A stretch of DNA of 64,000 nt from Cheilinus undulatus (lineage: Eukaryota; Chordata; Actinopteri; Labriformes; Labridae), in contig NC_054877.1 in assembly GCF_018320785.1 (NCBI RefSeq), positions 37,842,151 to 37,906,150 of the forward strand, written 5' to 3'. The notes beneath the pieces are model-generated. The model did not search any database. It was not told the origin of the DNA and was given only the letters and a program-made list of their open reading frames with translations. The position numbers and the translations under genes were made by a program. This document shows positions 12,130 through 23,509 of this stretch, piece after piece. Position 1 is the first letter of the stretch, and every line of letters begins with the position of its first letter.

Positions 12130-12485
12130 AGTTGTCCAGGCTACACAGCAAGAAAGTCCCTGGTTTGCTTCTTGGTCACGGCCTTTCTGTGCGCAGTTTG
12201 CATGTTCTCCCCGTGCATGCATGGGTTCTCTCTGGGTACTCCGGCTTTCTCCCACCACCAAAAACATGCTGCTTAGGTTAACTGGTCACTCTAAATTGGC
12301 CATAGGTGTGAATGCGAGCATGCCTGGTTGTCTGTCTCCATATGCCAACCCTGCAATGGACTGGTGACTAGTCCAGGGTGTACCCCGCCCCTCGCCCAAT
12401 GACAGCTAGGATAGGCTCCAGACCCCCCCCCCCCCAACCCACAACAGGATAAGCTGAACAGAAAATGAACAAATGGACAGATGTT
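12130..12485 (+). mobile_element. tRNA-derived fish SINE, 5' end degraded
   Basis: The body matches the widespread fish element with gtttgcatgttctccccgtg, gggttctctctgggtactcc, aaaaacatgct, gtgtaccccgcccctcgccc and a tail ataagctgaacagaaaatga. A run of 13 C lies at 12423-12435. The 5' tRNA-like part is poorly preserved. An opposite-strand copy with a better head is at 37,170-37,463. Confidence 0.75.
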
Positions 12486-12879
12486 TCCCTCTTCTCCTTA
12501 CCTGCTTAAGCATGAGTTTGCAATAGTTACAGGAAGAGCTCGGTTGTACTAACCTGACACACCAGATGGACTGTTTTAGGACTCATTGCATGGACTTATT
12601 TCACATTCATCTGGGAAAGCTCCCATAGAAAGTGTGTGGGAAGGGCAGGACTTTTAAAAAAATTCCCAAAAGGTGACTAGATGAATGTTCTGTCCATCAC
12701 ATTCATGGCGGCCCTATCACGCCAAGACAAATTGACATTGTACCTATGAGTGCCTCTTGAAGCACAGGCTGCCATTGATTGTTAATGGCGGAGCTTCTTG
12801 GTGAATAAAACTGATTCCAAGGCATCAGAAAGATATACAAAAACATAATCTCTGCCAAGACCAGCTTTCAATGTGGCTC

Positions 12880-13085
12880 TATGCTCTTGTTTTAATAGGA
12901 AATGCGGTCCAGGTCTGATTAAACTGCCGCTTTACATCCAGGCTAATAGTGTTGTTTTTATTCATTATCGCATACTCGAACTTTGCCAGTTCTAGTAAAA
13001 CTGACACTACACTAGAGCTACAACAGAGGTAATCACATAGAGGCAGCCATTGCCATTGCACATCTAAACCCCGCCCACAGCCACT
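12880..13085 (-). repeat. Dispersed repeat family copy, reverse orientation
   Basis: The reverse complement reads gggcggggtttag, then gtgattacct and tgtcagttttactagaactg, matching 27,470-27,560. Confidence 0.6.
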
Positions 13086-13280
13086 GCCTCATTCTCCTGC
13101 TCCTCCCAAACACTTTCTACGGGAACACTTGATGCAGCATGTGAGGTTAGGGGTTTTTATGTTAGGGGGGTAAACGTGTAACCAATGGGAGCCTCCATGA
13201 TGAGATTGGTCCCGTTGAAAACTTTGGGAAGTAATGAAGATGCTCTCAGACCCCAACGAAAAACGTATGATGTTACAATG

Positions 13281-13360
13281 TCTTTAAGCAGAGGCTTTTA
13301 TCCAAAGCGACTTAAGCTGGGGCAGGTATTCCTGGTGTTAAGGACCTCACCCAAGGACCA
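13281..13360 (+). repeat. Fragment of a common teleost interspersed repeat
   Basis: Contains gcttttatccaaagcgactt followed by ggtattcctggtgttaagga, a motif order that occurs in very many fish repeats. The superfamily is not decided here. Confidence 0.6.
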
Positions 13361-13419
13361 AACGGAAACCTCCAGTCCTGAAAAATGGCTATGGCGCTGT
13401 AGCGCGCAGCCCTGATCAG

Positions 13420-16400
13420 TGGGCAGAGATCACAGGAGAACTGCGAATTCACACAGGAATAGTATGCCAACAGCAGATGATTTTACCTTTTGGGGTTAAT
13501 CCATCCATTCCGGTATAAGTCCATGATATTACTGCTTCCACCATTGAGTGAGTACTTTAGGAAGTTAAAAGGTTAATGTTTGCATAAAGAATCTGTGGTT
13601 TTATGTAAAATTCTTTGGCTAAATGTCCTCAAAAGTCAACTTTTCCTCGTCAGTGGCACCATATTAGCTCTGTGACCCACTGCCCTCCTGGCGACCCTTT
13701 GCTCTCGCTGCAGGATGAAACGTAATGTTGATATAGTGATGATTTACGATCAAGAGTCCATGCATTGTGTTGTATTTGAAGAACCGGATATTCTACGCTT
13801 GTGACTTCCTGTTTGGAGCTCTCTGATCAACGGATATTAACACGGTTTGGCAGCAGCCGGCACTGAAAATAGACCAGCAGTGTATCTTGAATTAAGCGTA
13901 GTGGAGTGGTGCTTCAGTGACACGCCGCTGCCGGACTGGAACGCGAGCAGTGGAACAGCTTTGACAGACTAGAGAGGGAGCGATGTGCTCCATAGTACGA
14001 TTTGCCAGCGGATGACAGCGCGGTCTTTGTATGTGGGAATTAGGGGTTGGTCTCCTGTTGTCTTTTGCAAAATTTTTGACTGTCAACCCAAATGTGGATA
14101 GAAGGAGTCCTAATGCTATTAGATTAATGTGGTTGAGTAAAAATTAAAATATATCTGTATTGGATGTGGTTAGAGTGATAAAAAGTGGCAAAAATAAGGG
14201 ATAGAGTGCTAAAATATCAAAGTACTGCAATATTGTAAGAATACTCACACCACAGGTAGGCTTTTAAAAAAGGAAAAACAAAAAAGATCACACAACCATT
14301 TCAGACCTATGAGAGGAAAATATGGCGGTCAAGTGATCAGGCAGGTAAAGGTGCTGAAGTGGAACACAGGTAAACATGGGCAACTGCATGATAACAATGA
14401 AGAGATGTAGAATTCAACACCTAAAAGCAGCATATTTCATGGGAAAACTCTATTTTGTGGGGTAAAATTCACATTCCTTGGTATATTCTTGTTATAAATA
14501 CTTGCAGGTACTGATCACCTGTAAAAATGTCTACATGATGAAATGTCTGGAGCTGAGCCCCCCTGAAGTTCTGACTCTCGAACCCCCCCTCTTCTCATCT
14601 GACCAGCTTTACAGCGGCTGTGACACACAAACCCACACACACAACCAAACAGAATAAGCCATGTCCTTTGAGTTATAACTCATGCATGATCACTAAATGG
14701 AAACATTTGTTATCCCTGCAACAATACAGCCAGAGGAGCTGAAAATTTTATGGCTCCCTCGGCCCCCCCTGGAAGAAACCCCGCCCACACCCACACAAAC
14801 ACAAACGCACATACTGTGACACTCACACAGATGCTGCCACACGTTGGAGCTCACAGGTCATCCTCATGTGAATAAAAACCCAAAGAGGACGCGCCGAGGC
14901 ATAAACAACCACACACACACCTCCTTCCTCAAACCTTCATCAAACATTAAAACTGGGGCGGATACAAACACGCACACACCTGCCTGCACACACGGGGGCT
15001 TTCACGCCTTGATAAATGTGCACTTATGAAACATTAACACAAATATATCCCTGTTGTCTACCTGTAAAATATTTAGCTCTTTGTTCAGACTGATACATGG
15101 TTTTTAATCTGGATTCACATGAAACAAACGGTCGCCTGCGGCTGAGGCTGCGGGGCCGGTCTGCCACCTCCACACCCACAAATGTCACGCTGAGTCCCCA
15201 TGTTATTCAATCTGCTGTTGAAACCCTCAAAGTTTGACCTACTTCCAGAGAAACAAAGACATGTTCCAGTTCATGAGTAAAAAAATGTTACAGTGGTTAG
15301 CATGTTGTATTCTGTTTACTACAAAAGGGAGAACCACTGCTGCAGCAGATAAAAACGAGCTTGTTTTATTCCTACCTTGATGCCAACCCAAAATAAAAAC
15401 TAATGTTCAAAGATTTAACATTATAGATTGAAAAAAATATGAGAAATTAGTTATTTTAATACTTATGACACAAGCCCAAATACTTTACATAATTCTGGCC
15501 AATGAAAAATTCTTGGAATGACAAAGTGTCCCAGACTCACAAGCATTTTGCTACCATAGAATCTGGAATATATGTATTTAAGAGGCAGTCTGTTTTGGGA
15601 GAAAAATGTTCAAACCATGCTTGATAATATGCATTCATTACAGCCCACATCATGCCGTATCTGTGCAGTTGTGTAGCTCTCCCTCCGTTTTCGCCATGTG
15701 GAGTTTGCAACATGCTACAGTAAGAAAGTTGAGTTTTTTTATCCTACTCTTTACTCTTCTGTGTCAAGTCTGCACCAGAGATCGTCAAAAGTGGCGTACG
15801 CCATTGTGAGCAACACATGTTTTGTGTATCAGTGTATCCACGTAGCTCTGCAAAGCTCCACCCAAACCCTACTCAGCTGTTTGATTTTTATGCCAACGGC
15901 CCAGTCCTGCTGACACATTTCCTGCTTGTTTGTTTACAGGAAACCATGGCAACCAAAACCTAGTGTATTATGTTGTAGTTGGGGGCTGATATATGTTTGG
16001 CAGCAGTTGATTAAATTGCAGTTATTGCAATGAAGAAATGCCACAAGACATCAGGGGAGTAAGTATAGCTGCTGAATCAGATGAGGCAAAGGATTTGGGA
16101 ATGAAGTTGAGGAAATGCACATCTGATGTTTTTTTTAAATACCAGCTAGTGAAGTTGACAAGTTGTATTGCTGTCTGCAGACATTTATCGAAAGAAGAGA
16201 ATACATGATGTGTGTAGACTTTGTTCAGAGACTGGCAGTCATCAGCACAACTTAATGGACCAATCACAGGGCTTGTGATTTGTTTCGTTTCGACACATAA
16301 TTAGATTTTTTATGGAGGTTCATGTCAGCAACATGTGTAGGCTCCTGCTTAGGGTACAGGGCTTAAAGGACCTATCGTGTAGGTATGGCATAGCTTCAAT

Positions 16401-16580
16401 GCAGAAGCCTGGATCAGGATTAACTCTGATGATTGTGAAGAACAGTCTGTGAGCTGTGCTGCCCACCTTCACTGGTCTTTAGATGTCTCAGTCCATTGTC
16501 TTTCCAACCAGACCAGCAGTCACAAAGGGTTATCTTCTTAAAGGGATATTTCAGTATATCTAAAGTTGGATTGTACGAGG
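13420..16580. other. Sequence without a recognised gene
   Basis: Only short frames are present. CA-rich text lies at 14,620-15,000. I see no coding signal that I can support. Confidence 0.3.
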
Positions 16581-16589
16581 TATGGCTGT

Positions 16590-17110
16590 TTAAAAACAAG
16601 ACTTCTGCTGTAATACAATTTTATTGAACAAACATTCTTCAATATCTTTCTTCTTCCATATTCTCTTCTTCTGCATCAACACACCGCTACCTTCAGGTCT
16701 TCCACTGTTCAAACCAGTGCGGCGGTCTTCTTCAGACAGTCGACAGGCCTCTGTCGTTCTTTTCTTAACTTCTGACTCTAAATGTGTTCCTTTGAGCAAA
16801 TTTGATCGTAGGAACTGAATTTGGACTTGTTTTGTCAGTTTCTTCATCCTTGGTGTCGATGGTGTTTTCCAATGCATTGGCTGCCGTTTTGTCTCAGGAT
16901 CATATTGGAAGATCTAAGTTTCGTCTCATATAATGACCTTTTCAAAAAATTTGGGTTACCCTCAATTTGTTCCAAAAAGTCTCGGTGTTTGACGCTATTT
17001 TGCAGTGCAAGCTGTTTTGGTCTTTGGGCTCCAACAGAGTCAAAACAAACTGCTAAAACAAAGCTAAAGTGAGCGATTTTAAAATTGAGCTGTGATAACG
17101 TGTTGTTCAC
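16590..17110 (-). other. Unclassified block with overlapping minus-strand frames
   Basis: Two overlapping minus-strand frames (16844-17110 and 16590-16877) are followed by an AATAAA (reverse of tttatt near 16,619-16,624), as in a decayed cDNA copy or transposon end. The peptide (for example RDFLEQIEGNPNFLKRSLY) is not one I recognise. Confidence 0.25.
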
Positions 17111-17674
17111 TGTGAATACTAGGGTACACTTTTATGAGCTAAACAACACAGAGGAACAACACTGAACTACTGTTACCAAGAGTGGGACTTCACAACACTT
17201 CTTAGGACATCTCTGGTCAAGGATGGCATCTTGCAGATGTCTTCAGCCTGCATCACTCCCCATCCAGAGTTCCCTGTCTTAGTAAACGCCGGTGGTTTAT
17301 GACCCTTCTTCAACTTTCTGAAGATAAATTGGAGGAACTGACCCCACCAGACAATGTGGATGAAAATGTATCATCTGCTAAAGTCTATAGCTGTCACTTT
17401 ATTCTTCAAATGGCTGATAATTAGATAAGCTTACCTTATGAAAGCAATGTGTGAGCTGTTGAAGTCAAAAACTTAGCTAAAATAACTACTTTTAGCTTCG
17501 TTTGTTGCTGTATTAAAGCTCACAGACTGAAACAGCTGCTAAGAAATGCTGAGATGGAAGAACACATAGCCTAAGCTGAAGCACAAAGCAAAATAGTGCC
17601 ACAGAGGATTTTTGGTTCAAAAAAATAAACTCTTAAAATGTTATTGATATAGTGTGCAATTCAGTCAACATAGT

Positions 17675-17765
17675 TTTTTTGGCCCATTTCTTCCTAAAAC
17701 TCGCTAAATTACAACAAACAACTGTACCCACCTGTAGCACTGTATAGCCCAGGTTCTCCAAGCGA
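17675..17765 (+). repeat. Dispersed repeat, partner at 38,203
   Basis: cgctaaattacaacaaa and cacctgtagcactgtatagc match tgctaaattgcccagag and catctgtggcgctgtatagt at 38,220-38,276. Confidence 0.5.
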
Positions 17766-18234
17766 GTTCTGTATAAAGGGGCAATGTACACTGAAATCAG
17801 TGGAGGTGAATGCCACTACTATTGCCAAGTACCTTAGACAACCCAACCTCAAAAACAGAGAAAAAATCTCAGGTAGCATCATTACAGCTGTACTTACAAT
17901 CGTGATTCCATATTTTTACGTTTGCAAAAGCATGCCAACATTTCCAATCATTTTTATGTCTTCTGTAAAAATATACATTTTATCATGGACAGTATTGGGG
18001 ATTCTTCTGCTTTTCCAGCCAGAAGAAGAAACTGGAAGAACTGCAGGTTTTTTCACTACTGCACTGGCTTCATTATCAGTTTGCAACTTGGCAGAAACTG
18101 TGATAGCCATTTTACCTTAACATTAGCAGGCTAACTTCTTGTGACTACTGAGTTCAATCAATTCACAGTAAACCCGCTATTGGGGGCTCCTCCTTTTACT
18201 CTAAAAGTCAGAATGGTGTAGTCCAGCTCTGCAA

Positions 18235-18425
18235 AAAAAATGCAAGTACATTTTATAAATATAGTATAAATATTGCTCAGAAATGGGAAAATTATGGTTG
18301 AAAATGCATTAAAATGCATGGATATTTGTAAAAATTATGCAACATTTTTTGCTTGGCTAGCCAGTTAAAGGGCCTCTGTGTAATATTCTTTCTGGGGGCC
18401 CAAAATCCTTAGCTACCCCCCTGCT
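18235..18425 (+). repeat. Dispersed repeat, copy 2 (partner at 2,640)
   Basis: Shares ttgcttggctagccagttaa and tattctttctgggggc with 2640-2860. Confidence 0.55.
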
Positions 18426-19114
18426 ACAAGGAGTGTAAAAGGTACACAAAGATGGAAAATCATTTTAAAAAAACATTTTAATTTTTAACAAAAATTCCAA
18501 CTTTTCTCCTGAAACTTTGAATGGAAACAATGAATACTTGAAATACTATATTATGAAAATTGATTTTCACATACAAAATTAACCATGACCTTCTGGCAGT
18601 GCTAAAAGAAAAGACAGAGACTACTCAAATGTAGATGGCCATGAATGTAAAGACTTTGACTGCAATTAATGCACAGACTACAGGAGAGCAATAACACAAA
18701 CACAGCTACACTTTTCATGGTCACTTTTTCACCATCTTAAGAAAAAATCAATCAGATTCAGCTCATCCATTTCATGTTGTCAAGAGAAGCTTATTGTTCC
18801 GTCCGTTTGTTATCCTCCAGCAGCATGAATTCAGTGTTTTTCACTGCCAAATTCTCACATATTGAAAGTTGGTGAAAGCTTAAAAAAGCAGCACAGAAAG
18901 TTTTTTAAATTACCTGAAAATATGAGTGACAAAATGTTCTCTGTAATAACTTACCTTTTTTTCAAGCTGTTAAGCCCGTGCAAGCTGGATCCCGTTTCAA
19001 ATGAATGAAAAACAACAGCTGTGTGGAGACGGAGAGAAATTAATGTGAAATCTTACAGTAAACTCTGAGAAATGATGAGGGAACACAAAGAGCTGCACAC
19101 AGCCAGAACAAAAC

Positions 19115-19948
19115 AGATGGATGGATGGGTGGATGGATGGGTGGGTGGGTAGGTAGGTAGGTAGGCAGGTAGGTAGGTAGGTAGCTAGGTAGGCAGGTAG
19201 GTAGGTAGGTAGGATGGGTTGGTGATTAAATGGTAGGTAGATAGGATGGGTGGGTGGGTAGGTAGGTAGGTAGATTGGATTGGTGGGTGGGTAGGTAGGC
19301 AGGTAGGTAGGATGGCCAGGTAGGTAGATAGGTAGGTAGGATGGCCAGGTAGGTACATAGGTAGGTAGGATGGCCAGGTAGATACGTAGGTAGGTAGGAT
19401 GGCCAGGTAGGTAGGTAGGTAGGTAGGTAGGATGGGTGGGTGAGTAGGTAGGTAGATAGATAGGATGGGTGGGTGGGTAGGTAGGTAGGATGGGTGGGTA
19501 GGTAAGTAGACAGGTAGGTAAGTAGGTAGGTAGGTAGGATGGGTGGTAAGGTAGGTAGGTAGGATGGGTGGGTAGGTAAGTAGGCAGGCAGGTAGGTAGG
19601 TAGGTAGGTAGGTAGGTAGGATGGGTGGGTAGGTAGGTAGGTAGGTAGGTAGGTAGGAAGGGTGGCTAGCGAGCAAGCGACTTAGCTAGGTAGGTAGGAT
19701 GGGTGGGTAGGTAGGTAGGTAGGTAGGTAGGTAGGATGGGTGGGTAGGTAGGTAGGTAGGTAGGTAGGTAGGTAGGATGGGTGGGTAGGTAGGTAGGTAG
19801 GTAGGTAGGTAGGATGGGTGGGTAGGTAGGTAGGTAGGTAGGTAGGTAGGACGGGTGGGTGGGTAGGCAGACAGGTAGGTAAGTAGGTAGGTAGGTAGGA
19901 TGGGTGGGTAGATGGATGGATGGATGGATGGATGGATGGATGGATGGA
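19115..19948 (+). repeat. GGTA/GATG tetranucleotide array with higher-order units
   Basis: About 830 bases of GGTA, GGTG and GATG tetranucleotides. In the second half, blocks beginning gatgggtgggt followed by several ggta recur every 35-45 bases. A break at about 19,663-19,686 (aagggtggctagcgagcaag) interrupts it. Minus-strand frames encode only Tyr/Leu/Pro/Thr repeats. Confidence 0.95.
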
Positions 19949-19954
19949 GAGAGG

Positions 19955-20370
19955 AGAGGAATTACATTTTGCAGCATTCATTTTTTCCCCTGCATTTACC
20001 AGCCTTCCAGGGCCAGCTGCTGAGAAGCATCCCCACAGCATTTTGCTGCCACCACCGTGCTTCACAGTGGGGATGGTGTGTTTGTGGTGATGTGCAGTGT
20101 TTGGTATCGGTGAACAGAGCTTCTTCTCTGATGGCCAAAAAACACCATTTTGGTCTCACTGCAGACAGCGGTGAAGAGGGATCTGACAGCAGCTCTCAGT
20201 GCACACAACTTTCTGCATCGCTTGAATGTAACTGTACTCACACACAGCTGTCAACAACAAGCTCCACCCTTCAAAGCCTGCTGCTGTGATTGACTTGTCC
20301 AATCACCTTCTGAGAATTTTTTGATTTCTCCTGCCCTTTCAAATACTTTGTACACAGGGGTTCCAGTTGG
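19955..20370 (-). mobile_element. Tc1-like transposon remnant
   Basis: On the minus strand [17 protein letters not shown] (within 19,980-20,065), a conserved block of Tc1-like transposases, is followed by shifted frames. The flanking text (gtgcttcacagtggggatgg; ccattttggtctcactgcag) is also typical of this family. The copy is broken and abuts the tetranucleotide array. Confidence 0.75.
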
Positions 20371-20514
20371 ATAAGAAATAGATCAGATGCAATGGATTTG
20401 TCAAACAGTCTATCTGATTGGTCAGTTTAGGAAATGAAGGAAGGATGGCTGGATTGACGGATGCAAGAACAAAAGAATAAAAGCTGGAGGGAGGGATGGG
20501 TGGATGTTAGATAT

Positions 20515-20561
20515 ATAGCTAGACAGACAGACAGATATATAGATAGACAGACAGACAAATC

Positions 20562-20613
<52 letters not shown>
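20515..20613 (+). repeat. GACA / GATA microsatellite
   Basis: GACA repeats at 20,521-20,557 are followed by about 13 GATA units to 20,613. Confidence 0.95.
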
Positions 20614-20614
<1 letters not shown>

Positions 20615-21340
20615 AGCAGCACACTGAAGAGTGGATCGTCTGAGAATGGAGAGAGATGGGTTGAGTTACACAAACACTGTGAATCATCATTGGAAAATCA
20701 TTAGAAATCTGGCAAAGTGGAGGGGCACAGATTGAGGGACAAACCCCCTATTCAATAGCACACAAAGACAACCATGAACACACACATCAACACTCACACA
20801 GAGTCAGCAGAGTGGAAGGAGAGTGGGGCGGGGCCAATGATACACTGCTGCTCACACAAACTCACAAACAGCCCTCCATGCTTCCCCGCCTGCCCGCCCA
20901 CCTCTGTGGACATTTATTGCTCCTTCTGTGTGAATGTCTCCCTGTTTCATTCACATGTCAGCCATTGTGGGAGTGTACGGGGTGTTTGTGCGTGCATGTG
21001 TGAGTGTGTGTATGTGTTGGTGAGGCTGTGAATGAGAGCTCCATTAGTGATTCATTTGTGTGTAGTTAACTATTGTGGAGAGAAGGCAACATTTTATTCG
21101 TCTGAACCCAACCCTGACCATATGGCAGCGACTCGTCTTCCTCCCATCCACTTTCTCCTCCTCCCCTGTGTCTCCCTCTGGACTTCACACCTCTTCTCCC
21201 TCTCCTCCATCACTTTTCTTACACTTCTACTTTTTCACCCACAGTTCATCTGTTCACTTCCCCTCACTCGCCCTCCTCTCACACTACCAGCTAAGAAATT
21301 CCTCTCTGCCACAGTCCTTTAAGAAACTTTTAGAAAACTA

Positions 21341-21367
21341 GATAGATAGATAGATAGATAGATAGAT
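21341..21367 (+). repeat. GATA microsatellite
   Basis: Six to seven GATA units. Confidence 0.9.
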
Positions 21368-21611
21368 TACTAAAAGGTCAGTTCCTTCAAGTTTCCCCAT
21401 GTCCCTCTTAAAACTGTTTTTTAACATCTTTAAATCAACCCCCAAGCTTGAATGCAAACAACTGTTGCTGTGACAGAGCATTATTCACCATGAAACATGA
21501 ATTAGTCTTTTCAGGGAATTTAAACACCTCCATAACCATGACTTTTTGTCAACAGAAAAACTGTAGAAAACTAAGTTTCTTTTGGGTTTGGTCAGTTGGG
21601 CATAGTGAAAT

Positions 21612-21710
21612 GGCTCAGTGGCGCCCCCTACAAAATTGAAAATAGTCACACCCAACAACATGTTCAACAAGACTTATACAATAAATTGATTAAACCTGAT
21701 CACAATAGAT
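21612..21710 (+). repeat. Dispersed repeat copy (partner at 22,109)
   Basis: cagtggcgccccctacaaaa and cccaacaacatgttcaacaa match cagtggcgccccctacatag and caccaacaacatgctcaaca at 22,109-22,170. Both copies adjoin purine-rich simple repeats. Confidence 0.6.
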
Positions 21711-21756
21711 AATTTAAAAAAATGCAAGGACTGAAGTACCTGATGGAGGGAGAGGA

Positions 21757-21936
21757 TAGATGGATGGATGGATGAAAGTGAATGGATGGATAAAGGGGGA
21801 TGGATGGATGGATGGACGATGAATGGATGGATGATGAATGGATGGATGGATGAATGGATGGATGGATGAAAGTGGATGGATGGATGAAAGTGAATGGATG
21901 GATGGATGGATGGATGGACAGACAATAAAAAAATGT
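21757..21936 (+). repeat. GGAT/GAAT microsatellite
   Basis: Imperfect GGATGGAT with ggatgaaagt and ggatgaatgg interruptions. Confidence 0.9.
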
Positions 21937-22108
21937 TTTAGAAAAGAGAAGATCAAAGTAGATGAAGAAAGGAAGGAAGGAATAAAGACAGAGGACAGGA
22001 AGGAAAAGTAGACAAATAGATGAAGGCATGATAGAAAGAGGAAAGATGTATGGAAGGACATAGAACAGAAAGAAAGATGAATGGAGCAATAACAGGTGGA
22101 AAACAGTC

Positions 22109-22215
22109 TCAGTGGCGCCCCCTACATAGTGAATACAGTCAGCACCAACAACATGCTCAACAGGGCCTTAAACAATGACCTGATGAAACTGATAACTATC
22201 GACGATTTACAAAAA
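22109..22215 (+). repeat. Dispersed repeat copy (partner at 21,612)
   Basis: See the partner block. This copy continues for about 100 bases and then runs into a GGAA array. Confidence 0.55.
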
Positions 22216-22244
22216 GTTCGGGCAAAGAGGCAAAGAAGTTTTGC

Positions 22245-22555
22245 ATGCAAGGAAGGAAGGAAGGAGGGAGGGAAGGAAGGAAGGAACATTGGGCAGATAA
22301 ACGGATAGAGAGAGAGAGAAAGATGAAAGTGGATGGATGGATGAAGGAAAAAGAAGGTGAGGTAGGGGAAGGAAGGAAGATGAAGGGAAAAATGGCAGAC
22401 AAGTGGATGGAGGGACGGGAAGTCAAATAGGCGCATGGATGAATGGATGGACAGACAACAGAGAGAAAGAAAGAGAGATCAAGAGAAAGAAATAAAAAAA
22501 GGAAGACAGATGGAGTGAGGGACAGCAAGAGAGAAAGAAAGAAGGAAAGAACGCT
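22245..22555 (+). repeat. Purine-rich GGAA/GAAA/GGAT tract
   Basis: Nearly all A and G on the plus strand, with ggaaggaaggaagg and gagagagaaagaaa runs. Confidence 0.85.
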
Positions 22556-23485
22556 AGGGTTGGTGCGTGTTTGTGCGTGCGCTGTAGGTCGACGGGGACA
22601 GGCCTCTTTGGCTGTCAGCTACAATCAGCCCTCACGTGTGCCAGTAATGTTGTGTATTGTCCGAACACATCACCAGAGGAGCATCTGAGACGTCCATTAA
22701 AGTTCAAAGCAATTTATCACCATCTCCCTCCTCCTCCTCCTCCTCCTCCAGCTCTTCCTCTCCTCGTCTCCCATCATCCCTCTCTACCTCCTCCTTCCCC
22801 CAGCGCACTGTCATTATCTCCTCCTTCTCTTCTCCTCCTCCTTCCAGTCTCCGTCCATCACATCCCTGTTTTCCTTGAATTAAAATTCAAATAGGATTAA
22901 TCGGTTGGAGTTTAATATTTTGGCTAAAGCAGGTCGTAGACGGCATAAAATGTAAATATTATTCAAACTAGAGATAAAAAATAAATCAGAAACACCCCCC
23001 TTCCTCTCTCTCACTCTCTTACTCCTTCTTGTGAGTCTGCCTCTTCCTCTGTCTGTCACACTCACTAAAGCACGATGCCCTTGACATCTTGAGTGTGATT
23101 TGTGACAAGCTGAAGATCCTGAAGGCTTTGAGTGTGTGCGTTCGATTTTGCGTGTGTGTGACAGGAGCCAGCCCCGGAGGTATGATAACTTTAGACGGCG
23201 AGTTTAAATATTAAACTGGCCTTAACAACTGACAGCTCTCTAACACTCGTTCAACATGCAAACACTCGCCCACACGTGTTCCAGCCTTGACAGTAAGTAG
23301 CTTTCCTCCGCGTACATACATGGCTGCATGGATACAGAGGGTGTGTGTGCTAATGCATGTGTGTGTGTGAGTGTGTATGCGACACAAGGTTGGATTTGGA
23401 CTTGTTTTTAATCAGTGGGATTTTGCAAATGGCCTCGGGCTTCTCCCAGGGACTAATTAGTGATGTGACTTCGGCATAATAAATA
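22556..23485. other. Sequence without a recognised gene
   Basis: A CTCCTC-rich stretch at 22,725-22,850 and GT-rich patches at 23,340-23,390. No coding evidence. Confidence 0.3.
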
Positions 23486-23486
23486 A

Positions 23487-23509
23487 ACACACACACACAC
23501 ACACACACA
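23487..23509 (+). repeat. CA microsatellite
   Basis: About 11 uninterrupted AC units. Confidence 0.95.

Noticed and set aside
19185..20065. Minus-strand frames of 103-163 codons rich in YLPT and HPS
   Set aside because: They are translations of the GGTA/GATG array, except for the short Tc1-derived start of one of them.
21674..22528. Minus-strand frames rich in IHPS and FLP
   Set aside because: They translate GGAT and GGAA microsatellites.
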